Shown here piece after piece: positions 24,466-33,605 of a DNA stretch of 64,000 nt; position 1 is the stretch's first letter; each line of letters opens with the position of its first letter. Under the pieces are notes generated by a model, which saw nothing but the letters and a program-made list of their open reading frames with translations, was not told the origin of the DNA and searched no databases. The translations under genes were made by a program, and so were the position numbers. The stretch is from Monocercomonoides exilis (Eukaryota; Preaxostyla; Oxymonadida; Polymastigidae), in contig LSRY02000049.1 of assembly GCA_001643675.2 (NCBI GenBank), positions 310,001 through 374,000 of the forward strand, given 5' to 3'.

Positions 24466-24726
24466 CGCGCTTTGTATTTGATTGAAGTTTTTATGAAAAT
24501 ATTATGGTTATTGCAATATTTGAAATAATATTTTTTCTAATTTCACTTTTTAGAAGCGATTCTTTCGGAGGCTGATGTTCAGCTCTATTGAGAATATCAG
24601 TTCTTATGTATTCATTCGATTCATTAAAAACAAAAATTATTGTTTTGTGTGATGTAAGATTTAGATTTGTTGATTTCAATTTTTAAAAAGAAAATAAAAG
24701 TTTCTTCTAATTCTGAACGATATTAT

Positions 24727-25108
24727 TTAACCTTTGATGAAATGTGAGAAAAAAATTGAAGCATCCGCATCAAGTTTTCCACTCATTTTTTCTGAAAAAA
24801 AAAAAAAGAGGAGGAAAGAGGTTTGGAAAAATACTAATAAGTATCATTACCTTCAATTTGCACTTCTCTTTCAAAATCTTCATTTTTATTGCTAATTTTC
24901 AGCTTTTTGTTCGATAATTTCTTAAAAACTTCAATATACGATTACATCATCAAATTAGAGGGGAAATGAAAAAGAACAAATAAAAAATCCCTGATTTATT
25001 TTTCATTAATTATTGGAAAATATAAGGTGAAAAAAACCTCAGACTAATTAACACAAAAAAGAATTAACTTTAAAAACATTGCTTACAGCCGTTCGCTATC
25101 ATTAACAT
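24727..25108 (-). CDS. Possible small 54-residue protein, three exons
   Basis: A tentative model joins 25108-25087, 24928-24851 and 24791-24727. The last intron is the best supported: donor GTAATG and a long T tract ending CAG. The resulting C-terminus, EEKMSGKLDADASIFFSHF, looks like real protein rather than random AT-rich translation. The first two exons are weaker guesses from phase. No family is recognised. The model lies in the 703-bp gap between receptor A and the FKBP15-like gene; the rest of that gap (24466-24726, 25109-25168) shows nothing. Confidence 0.25.
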
Positions 25109-25168
25109 CTACTCAATAAAATTTACTATTTAAGTATGACAGTGATGTGAGTCTCTCTATGATAATCG

Positions 25169-28086
25169 CTAAGAAAGAAGTGGTTGAGCCTTTGGCACGC
25201 CCATCTCCGAGTGAAGGAGCATCACTTTCTCCAGCTCAAGTTCTGCAATTCTCCTCTTTCTCTCAGCCTCTTCCGCCGACGCCCTGAGCTCTCCCATCTG
25301 CTGCAGAAGCCTCTGAGACCGCTCCTCTCTCTCTTTCTCTTCAGCCACCATCACTTTTTTCTCAGCCTCAGCAACCTTCCACTTCTCTTCTGCATCCCCC
25401 ACTTTCGCACTCAGCTCTGCCAGCTGCCGGCGCATCGTGTCCATATCTGCCTCCATCCGCTGCTTTTCCGCCTTCCACCGCTCCTCCAGCACCCTCCTCT
25501 CCTCAGCACGCTCCGCACTCTCCTCTTCAATGTGCTTCTGCAGTGTTATGATAAGCTCCTGCTGCCTGCGCTGTGTCTCTTCCATCCGCGCCTTGTCTTC
25601 CTTCAGCTGCTTGTTCTCGTCCACAACTGCCTCCACCGTCGACAACAGCACTCCAGTCGACGCTACAGCACCTGGCTGCCTCTGCAACAAGGAATCAACT
25701 TTGCTCTGGATGGAGCTGATGGTCGGAAGGAGCGACGAAATGGCAGGTGGTGGTGGTATGATTGTTGATGAAGAAGAAGAAGAAGAAGAAGAAGATAGAC
25801 ATGGGGAAGGGGATGAGGAAGAAGTGCTTTGTGAAGAAGAAGAAGAAGAAGAAGCTGACACAGAAATATTTTCAGATGTCTCATTCGCTGATGAAGAAGA
25901 CGATGATTGAGACATTAAATTTTGACCTTCTCTATCTTCAATTTGTTTCTCTTTCTCTTCCTCCTCCTCATCTTCTTCCTCTTCCTCTTCCTCTTCTTCC
26001 TCCTCTTCCTCCTCATCTTCATCCTCTTCTGACTCAGCCACGTTTGATCCCATTGCAGGCATCATTGGAGACTTTCCCTTCATCATCATCTGCCCCATCA
26101 TCATCTGACTCATCATCATTTGACTCATCATCATCTGCTTCATCATTCCTACTTCAAATGGATTCACCTGAGGCTTCGGAGGCTCCTTCTGCTGCAGCTG
26201 CTGCTGGATAGAAGGAAGAACCTTCATAACCGTATCCTAAAAGTTACACAGAAACAAAGGAGATAACATACATCACATACATATACATACATATATGCAA
26301 TCATCACAAATTTCAAATAAAGATAAATATAACAAGTTTCATGGTTTTTGAATTTTTAAAGAATATATAATAGAATAATAACAATGTTTACAATCACAAA
26401 CCAGAACATTATTTGCATTCCCTCCGCTTGCTTCTCTTTCTCTTTCTCTCCTCTCTCTCTCTTCTCTTTCTTCTCTGTCCCTTCTCTCTCTCTCTTCCCT
26501 GTCTCTTCTGTCTCTCTCCATCTGCATCTGCATCATCTGGATCATCATCATCGACATCGCTTCGCTTCCTCCTCCCCCTCCTCCAAAGTGCCCTCCTTGT
26601 GCCAGCATGCTCATCATCTGCTCCATCGCCCCAGCGCCTGCCAACCCTCCTGCTGCCATCCCCATCGCCCCACCAGCTCCTGCCCCTGTCCCAGCTGCCC
26701 CTGCCCCAGCAGCTGCCGTGCTTCCTCCTGCTGCAGCTGCTTGTGCTTTGTCCTGCCCGCCTTTCTTGATCCGCTTCAAAGTGACTGAAATTCTGATAGG
26801 CTCTCCTGGGATAACCCAGTTGGGCAGGTTCGATGCAGCTGACGGCTGAGTCATCTCTGCTGGTATTGTCAGCTTACGCATTCCATTGCGCTTCATTCCC
26901 ACAATACCATAATGAAGTGCTGATATCATATGATTATGTATTTTTTATTGTAATAATTAAAACGCATACAACAAAATATTTATTAATAATAAAAAGTATG
27001 TAAAGAAGTACAAAATTTAATAATTTCTGAAGCTCAAAAAAATGCAAAATCACACCATAAAATCCTTCTTTTGGATTTTTGCTTAGAGTTATCTTCATCA
27101 TGTTTGACTCTTCAATGTTTGCAACAAGCTCTCCTTGGATACCGTCACGTGACAGCTTCCATGCCTGTAAAATGATTCCTACAAAATCGCCCCAGGTAAC
27201 TGGAACACCTTTCCCTTCAAGATACTCTTGAATGATGCAAGGCGGCTCCTCCGCGCTTGAAGCTGAAGCTGCCGATGAGGGTGTCGTTACAGGTGATGAA
27301 ACTGTTCGAGCTGCAGTAGGAGTTGATGCTTGCACGGAAGCAGAAGCAAGTGAGCGCAGCTGATCTTTGATTGCTTGGAGTTGACCTGAAAAGTTTTTCC
27401 CTGTGGTAGTATCGGGGAAACTAACAGACCAAGCTTTTTGGGTCTTATCTCTAAACACAACAACCCTATCATCAGCAATCTTTTATTTTCAAAATATTTT
27501 TATTTGCAAATTAAAAATTTAATAAAGTATCAAATAACTTCTACGAAAACAAACAGTGGGATTGAAATCAGGAGTAATTTCTGTCTCTGAAAAACATTCC
27601 GTTGTTGCCCCTGTTCTTATAAGAACTAAAACGTAATATGGAGGTTGAGGGTTCCGAAGAATGCCAGCAATTGCCGTTCCTTGTGAAATATATTGTGTTC
27701 CATCACTAAAATATTCCAAAACAAAATATTAAAAATAAGAAAAATGATAAATATTTTTTCATACTGATAATGACAATCTACTTGACTGGAAAATATATAT
27801 TGTGGGGTGGCTTGAGACGGTGGTTGAGTGGCTTGTTGTGAAGGCGATGCAGGTGACATTGTGGGTGTTTGAACGCGAGAAGCATCCTGTTTTGGCTCTT
27901 TTTGTCGAGTGTACTGAAATGATATTGATTCAGATTTTTGTGGAGCGTGTGAAAAGAGCGATGAAAGATTGCTGCTGTCAGGAAGCTAAATACAAAGAAA
28001 TAAATTATAACATAAAATTCTGCAAAATAATGCAAATACAATCAAACTCCAGAATCGTTTAAAAAGTAATCTCGTCCTCCACTCAT
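25169..28086 (-). CDS. FKBP15: FKBP15-like protein (WH1-like plus degenerate FKBP domain plus coiled coil)
   Basis: Six exons: 28086-28048, 27985-27765, 27705-27555, 27479-27056, 26919-26402 and 26236-25169. They join to 806 residues. The N-terminus (DYFLNDSG, SLFSHAP, FQYT) and the following WH1-like segment with KTQKAWSVSF match the layout of FKBP15/WAFL, an actin- and endosome-associated protein. Residues ~205-325 align with its FKBP domain (GIVGMKRNGMRKLTIP, then ISVTLKRIKKG). The aromatic pocket is poorly kept: the usual VxYTG, FD and Tyr-before-Gly residues are absent, so isomerase activity is doubtful. After this come an Ala/Gly-rich linker, a charged Arg/Glu repeat, a Met-rich repeat (MMMSQMMMSQMMMGQMMM), an acidic Glu run, Ser runs and a ~190-residue C-terminal coiled coil. 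Its start is ~100 bp from the divergent nicotinamidase. The family call rests on domain order and N-terminal motifs. Confidence 0.8.
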
Positions 28087-28187
28087 TTAAAGAATCAAAG
28101 CAAAGTCAATTATTTGATCTTGCCCAATATACATCTCTATTATTGATCAAAAATTCCATGATAAAAATAGATAACTCTTCTGTTTTG
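28087..28187. promoter_or_regulatory. Divergent promoter region, FKBP15-like / nicotinamidase
   Basis: About 100 bp (70 bp if the upstream nicotinamidase ATG at 28158 is used) separate two divergent start codons. The interval is AT-rich and must contain both promoters. No motif is assigned. Confidence 0.45.
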
Positions 28188-28930
28188 ATGGCAAAACGCA
28201 CAGCATTGCTGATTATTGATGTCCAATGTATGTAAAATGCTATGATTATCTTTTATGAGCGTTATTTGATATTTTATTTGTTTTATCAACAAGATGATTT
28301 TTTGGAGGGAGGTTCACTTGCAACAAATGATGCAAATGCTGTTATTCCAATTATAAATGAAATACGCAACAAGGTTCATTTCGATGATGTTGTTGTATCA
28401 AAGGATTGGTTTGGATTTCATCTTGATTGTTGTTGAATAAATAATCTTGCAAAAGGCATCCAAAAGGACATTGTTCATTTGCTTCGTCTCACCCTGGAAA
28501 GGCTTTATTTGAAGACATCACGCTCCCAGATGGCACTCCTCAAAAGCTCTGGCCAGATCATTGCGTTCAAGGATCACATGGAGCAGAAGTGCATTCTGAT
28601 CTTAAACTAGAACCAACAGATTTTGTCGTTTTTAAAGGGCAACACGCTGAAATTGATTCATATTCAGCATTTTTCGATAACGCACATAAGGCAAAGACAA
28701 CTCTTCAAGACCATTTGCAATCGAAGGCAATAACTGATGTTATTGTTGTTGGAATTGCATTGGATTATTGTGTATGCTTCACGGCAATGGACGCAAAAGA
28801 TCTGGGATACACAACGACAGTTGTTGAAGATGCTTGCCGTGGTGTTGCACCAGAATCAACTGCTGCAGCCGTTGAAAATATGAAGAAAAAAGGCATTAAT
28901 TTAATCAAAGCTGAAACCCTTTTGGGGTAA
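28188..28930 (+). CDS. PNC1: Nicotinamidase (isochorismatase fold)
   Basis: Three exons: 28188-28227, 28294-28408 and 28456-28930. They join to 209 residues, the usual length. The enzyme hydrolyses nicotinamide to nicotinate and ammonia in NAD+ salvage, in the cytosol. Visible: LLIIDVQYDFLEGGSLA with catalytic Asp11; the metal-binding run KDWHPKGH (Asp51, His53, His57); WPDHCVQGSHGAE; Lys112 in VVFKGQ; and the nucleophile Cys157 in ALDYCVCFTA. The Asp-Lys-Cys triad is therefore complete. The intron after Trp52 splits the metal site, yet the joined sequence is exactly the family pattern, which confirms the splice model. An in-frame ATG at 28158 would add ten residues; I prefer 28188 because it places the first beta strand at the usual distance from the start. 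Confidence 0.93.
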
Positions 28931-29622
28931 ACTCATGAATTCTCAAAGAATCTGCAAGAACTGCGCATCTTTTGATTTTATAATATTCGATTGATTTGGT
29001 TTTTATTTTTTATTCATGCGATGACAATGTTATATGATTGAATTTTGGTATTCATTTTTCGATTTTTCATTTGTAAAGCATCTTTAACTCAAAAATAAAT
29101 TTTTCAATGAAAGATAAGGAAATTTTTTTTCTTTTCACAATCCTTTTGAGAAGGTTTGCGAATTTTGATACTCGTTTTTTTCTAGGAGGACGTACAGTTT
29201 TCGAATATTCACATGAAAAATTATCAGTTTGATAAAGAATTTGTTTAAACCTTCAAAGTCAACAATTATAACTTTATGGATGCGCTTAAAGTGGAAGAAA
29301 TAATTAAAATAATAGCATTTTTCTTAATTAATATCAGAAAAACATGTGAATTGGAATTATTTAGGTTAGAGAAGTGAAATAAAAGTAAATAACATTTTTT
29401 TTTCCAAAAAAGCATACAGTCTATTTCCCAAAAACAAAAACGTTCAAAAAGATATAATTGAAAGAGATGAAACGGAGATATTACAAAATGACTCTCTGCA
29501 AAATGACATTGGCAATGTGAAGCCAATTCTTTCACTTGCAAAGTCCATTTTGTTGGGGTTTTATTTGAAAATGAGTAAAGAAAAAGAAAGCATTTTATTG
29601 TTACAAAGTGAAAAATGAAAAA
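28931..29622. other. Convergent intergenic region, no gene seen
   Basis: Nearly 700 bp lie between the 3' ends of the nicotinamidase gene and the CFAP53-like gene. A TTTTTTTCTAG stretch near 29175 resembles a 3' splice site, but no coding exon follows it on the plus strand. The region is otherwise AT-rich filler as far as I can see. Confidence 0.5.
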
Positions 29623-31374
29623 CTACCACAAAGAAGTCTTCTGGTAAAACCCTCTTCCTCTTCCTCTGTAAGTGGTGGTGTTTGTGTTTCCCCGTCCCAT
29701 TGTTCCGCCAGGCTGATTCTGCATCTCCCTCTGCAGCTCTCTTTGCGTCTTCTCTTTCTCACATTCAACTCGGAACTGCCTCTGCCTCGCCTTTGGCTGC
29801 GACAGTGGCTGCTCCTCCAGATCAAGCGCCAAGTCGTGCACATACTTCTGCATCAGATTCCGCTCGTCATCCAAATCGCGTATCGCCTTCATCTCCGCAT
29901 CCAGCCTCTTCTGATTGTATTCCTCATCTTTCTTGTCAAATTCTCTTTCTCTTTCGGTTCCTCTCTGCAAAATCTCTCTTTTCTCCTTCATCTGCTCCAC
30001 TTGCGCTCTCGCAATATCCAAATCTCTTTCGTGCCTCTTCGAAGCTTCCTCAGCCTCTTTCTTCTCCTTCTCCTGCACTTCACCTAAAATTCTTTCTGCT
30101 TCAAGGAAGTTTTCTTCCATCTCTCTTATTTTCTCCTCTCTCCTCCGCTGAATCTGCCGCTCACGATCCTCAATTACCTCTTTCAGCAGCTTCTTCCTTC
30201 CTTCTTCTTCCTTTTGCCACCGCGCTTGCTTCTTCGCCCACTCTGCCTCGTCTTCTTCAGCCAGCAGCCGTTCAAGCTCTGCCTCGTCTTCTTTGTCAGC
30301 CATCATCTCCGCAAGCTGCTCCTCCCTTTGCTTCATCAGAGCTGCTCTGTGTGCGTCTTTCTCGCGCTTGTCTCTCTCGTCTTCTGCCTTTTCACGCGCA
30401 ATAACGCTTTCTATGAACTCCAGCTCTTCCTTCTTCCTTTCACTTTCTTCTCTCGCTCGTTTTTTCTCCAAAACTGCATTAAACCGTTTATACTCCCTAA
30501 ATTTGATCTTTTTATCTCTTTCCTTTTCCAATTCTTCTTCTTCTGCTAATCTCCTTTTCATTTCCCATTGCTCTTTTGCCATTGCTTCTTCTTCTTTTCT
30601 CATACGATCATCTTCTTCTTTCCTTCTCCTAATTTCTTCAATTTGCTCTTTTCTTTTTTCAACAGTTTCAAGAATCATTTGACGTGCTTTTTCAGCTTTT
30701 TTTCTTTCTTCTTCCTCTTTCTTCTGTCTTTCTTCCTCCATTATTGCTTCCCACAAACGATCTTTTTCATCTGCTCTCGCTTTTAAAGATCTTTTTTGAC
30801 TAATTTGAAGAAGTTGATCGCTGGCAACTTGAAGTGCTTCGAGCTGTGTTCTTTTAGTGCGAACATCATCACTTTCATCTCTAAATTGAAAATAAAGTTT
30901 ACATTTTAAAACAAATATCAGCAAGACATTTGCAAAATAAGTTCGCAAACGAAAATTTTCTTTCCATCACTTTTGCAGAAGTTGCTCTATCCTCTGCTTC
31001 ACGCTGTTCTTTTAACTTAAATGCTCTATCTCGAATAGAGTTCATGCGAGATGCTGGAGTATCTCTCATTTGCTCAAATTCTTCAAGATAGCGGCGTTCA
31101 TCAGAACGGATTAATGAAGCAAGTCTTGAATGAAAAAAAATAATGAATAAATAACTAATCAATATGAAATAGAAAACATACGCCATCCTTCTTCGTTCTA
31201 AATCTCTTTGGCGCTCATTACGCAATTTTTCAACGTTTCTTTTCATCTTAAAAATGGTGATTTAATAATGAAAATAATATCTTTTCAAACTTGATTTCGA
31301 AGAATTTTTGCATCTGTACGATGTTCAAATTCTGTTGGTGTGTAACCAGTTGCGTGTGGACGTATCTGAGTCAT
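29623..31374 (-). CDS. CFAP53: CFAP53-like coiled-coil axonemal protein
   Basis: Four exons: 31374-31291, 31246-31182, 31124-30951 and 30880-29623. They join to 526 residues, close to human CFAP53 (514). CFAP53 lies inside axonemal doublet microtubules and belongs to the trichohyalin-plectin-homology coiled-coil group. Here the N-terminus holds YTPTEFEHRTDAKILRNQ, then RRYLEEFEQMRDTP and DRAFKLKEQREAEDRATSAK followed by an MERKFSDES-type segment. The spacing resembles the CFAP53 pattern that ends in EKL..Q-R..C-ELR. The remaining ~400 residues are an almost unbroken Glu/Lys/Arg coiled coil, with a Gly/Arg tail (RGRGRGFYQKTSLW). Such composition attracts false similarity, so another TPH-domain ciliary protein is possible. 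It diverges from eS7 with 104 bp between starts. Confidence 0.6.
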
Positions 31375-31478
31375 AAATTATAAACGTCTTTCTGAAAACA
31401 ATGGGACTGCTTAAATAAGATCTTTAGAACACCAAACTTTTTATAGGAAAAACCTCAGCAAGGCCTTATAGAATTGTC
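31375..31478. promoter_or_regulatory. Divergent promoter region, CFAP53-like / eS7
   Basis: These 104 bp separate the start codons of a ciliary gene and a ribosomal protein gene. Two genes with such different expected expression share the interval. A CTTAAATAAG sequence near 31410 is the only AT-core element noted, and its role is unproven. Confidence 0.4.
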
Positions 31479-32051
31479 ATGATTGCATCTCGCTCGAAAA
31501 TTTTGAAGAAGAAAGGACAAGAGCCCAACGGACTCGAAATGTCGATCGCCCAAACCTTCTACGATATTGAGCACAGTGGCTCATCAATCAACAGGCGTAT
31601 TGCTCCTCTGAAAATTGCTGGAGCTCGCGAATTCATCGTTTCACCAAAAAAGAAGGCACTCATCATTTTTGTCCCCTTCGCTCAACTCGCGGCATATCGT
31701 AAAGTTCACACTCTTCTTGTTCCTGAATTAGAAAAGAAAATGCCAGGAAAGAGCGTTGTTATTGTTGCAAAGAGACGTGTTATCCCAGAGCCACCACGTG
31801 GACATAAATATTCACAACCAATTCCAAGATCTCGCACAGTGGCTGATGTCCAAGAGAAGATTCTTGACGATTTGGTTTATCCAACTGAGATCATTGGAAA
31901 ACGTATTCGTCATCGCGCTGATGGAACTCAACTTCTTAAAGTTCATCTCGGACAAAGAGATAAGCACGAGATTTTACATAAAATCGATACACTCGAAAAA
32001 GTGTATCTCAAATTGACAGGAAAGCATGCAAGCTTTGAATTCACTTACTAA
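31479..32051 (+). CDS. RPS7: 40S ribosomal protein eS7
   Basis: One exon of 190 residues, the normal length for eS7, a small-subunit protein. The conserved core is clear: KKKALIIFVPFAQLAAYRKV, LVPELEKKMPGKSVVIVAKR, then PRSRTVADVQEKILDDLVYP, TEIIGKRIRHRADG, KVHL and the terminal YLKLTGKHASFEF. The ATG at 31479 is the first in this frame and places the N-terminal SKI(L/V)KKKG-like motif correctly. No intron is needed, unlike most neighbours. Adjacent genes are CFAP53-like (divergent) and CTF8 (same strand, ~400 bp downstream). Confidence 0.96.
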   Translation: MIASRSKILKKKGQEPNGLEMSIAQTFYDIEHSGSSINRRIAPLKIAGAREFIVSPKKKALIIFVPFAQLAAYRKVHTLLVPELEKKMPGKSVVIVAKRRVIPEPPRGHKYSQPIPRSRTVADVQEKILDDLVYPTEIIGKRIRHRADGTQLLKVHLGQRDKHEILHKIDTLEKVYLKLTGKHASFEFTY

Positions 32052-32448
32052 ATCTTCTGAAGTCATAGGCGAGACTTCATGGTTGTGAGTTGTTTTCTTC
32101 TTTCAATTCACGATTTCATGACACAGCCTTGCACAACTCAATGATCATGATATCTTCGTTAATAGACATTTTTGTTTTTTAAATTTTCCTCTTCTTTATT
32201 GTGAAGGTGATTGTTTCAAAATGGTCTAACGTCATTTCAGGGAAATGAAGAGAAAATCACTCCTTACGTTCAAATAAAGTTTGGAGGAAGAAAAACAGTA
32301 AAAATGTTTTAATAAATTTTCATAATTTTGAAAGAAATTTTCTTGTATAAAAATTCAATTATCCTCAAAGCTATTTGATATATCGCAAATTTTGTGGAAA
32401 TTAGAATTGAGAATATTAATACCATAAATTATTTTTTCCGTTTTAAAA
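32052..32448. other. Gap between eS7 and CTF8
   Basis: AT-rich sequence of about 400 bp between two genes on the same strand. It should contain the eS7 3' UTR and the CTF8 promoter. I see no further exon or RNA gene. Confidence 0.5.
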
Positions 32449-32868
32449 ATGTCTTTTTATGTTAAGCTAAGAGATAAGAAAGAGATAGTGATTGTTGAAT
32501 TTCAAGGTAACATAGAAGTTACAGCACAACAACTTGGAGGAATACAGATTGGAGATTTAAATTTTAAAGTATGTTGCTGTTCTTCATAAAATATTTGAAC
32601 AATGATAAAAAATCGTTTTGTTCTTACGCATATATTTTAGGATGACATCACTTTAAAAATAGGAAATTATTTGTTAACAGGCCAAATTATAAAGCTGGAA
32701 AAGCCTTTTCTTGTTCTTGAAAAAAGCGATGACTTGGAGGAGCATTTACCACTTGAAAATGAAAAAATGCCAAAAGAAAAATACTTTATAAAGTATATAA
32801 TACAACAAAAAATATTATTCTCAAAGAGACCTCGTGTACTACCTGTTGTGGAAGAAGAATCAACTTGA
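32449..32868 (+). CDS. CTF8: Chromosome transmission fidelity protein 8 (CTF18-RFC subunit)
   Basis: Two exons, 32449-32568 and 32641-32868, join to 115 residues (human CHTF8 is about 121). CTF8 with DCC1 attaches to CTF18 in an alternative clamp loader that places PCNA during S phase and supports sister-chromatid cohesion. Visible: IVEFQGNIEV, corresponding to the family ELQGEIE start, LGDLNF-like spacing (IQIGDLNFK), then LKIGNYLLTGQIIKLEKPFL, corresponding to IGHHxLxGKxxxLxKPxAV, and YIIQQKILFSKRPR, corresponding to IKDKILFKTRP. The intron donor is GTATGT and the junction preserves the frame. This is a short, fast-evolving protein, so the call rests on several ordered motifs and length rather than a single signature. 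Confidence 0.85.
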
Positions 32869-33605
32869 AATGTGAAAGAACATGATAAAGCAGACAACTT
32901 CGAAAAAGGAAAATACATTTCAGCATTGTTTCCCTCAACAAAGTATTTATTTAATTATTGAATAATTTACCATTTTTGGTTGAAATGTTTTTTCGTGATA
33001 TTTTAGATTTTTAAAAGTGCACTATTTTTTAGCTTTTAAGAATGATTTCGAATAATTTTGATTCATAAAAATAATGCATTCGCTAGTTCTTTCAATGTCT
33101 CGACAATCAATAAATAAACAACGTATGACTGTTTTAGTATTGGATTCAATTGTTCCTTTTTCAAAATCAACGAAAATTAAAAACTTCAAATAAACATAAA
33201 CTGCAATAAATGTTTTGAAGTGTGGGGAAAAAATTAAATAAAAATAAAAAGCATTTTCTTAAATTGTGAATGAAATCGCTACAAATGATAATAGCCGTTA
33301 AGAATAAATAGAAACGCAAAAATGTTCGAATACTCCTGAAAAGCACTTCGACAAATATTCACTGGCGTGAAAAATACACAAAAAAGAAATTAACAAAATT
33401 GTTATTAAAATATGAAACAGCAAATGAGATGAGAGGAATAAAATGCAAAGATGACGTCTTAGTTGCATTTATTTGGATTTTTGAAATTACATAGTTCAAT
33501 TCAAAAAATTTATGCATAAAATAAATAAATAAAAGAAAAGAAAGAAAAAGAAAAAGAAAAAAACTTTCTACAACAAATACTTTTTTGATACATGAAGAAA
33601 ATGCA
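32869..33605. other. Convergent AT-rich intergenic region, no gene seen
   Basis: About 740 bp between the CTF8 3' end and the 3' end of the minus-strand beta-helix membrane protein. It contains A-rich runs near 33535-33565. No coding, tRNA-like or repeat feature is supported. Confidence 0.5.

Noticed and set aside
25437-26211. Plus-strand open frames opposite the FKBP15-like coiled coil
   Set aside because: Repeats of GAA/GAG and TCA read antisense as Ser/Leu/Phe runs. The minus strand is in phase with the rest of a recognised gene.
29150-29190. TTTTTTTCTAG as a splice acceptor in the gap after nicotinamidase
   Set aside because: The following sequence soon hits stops in all frames and shows no protein-like composition.
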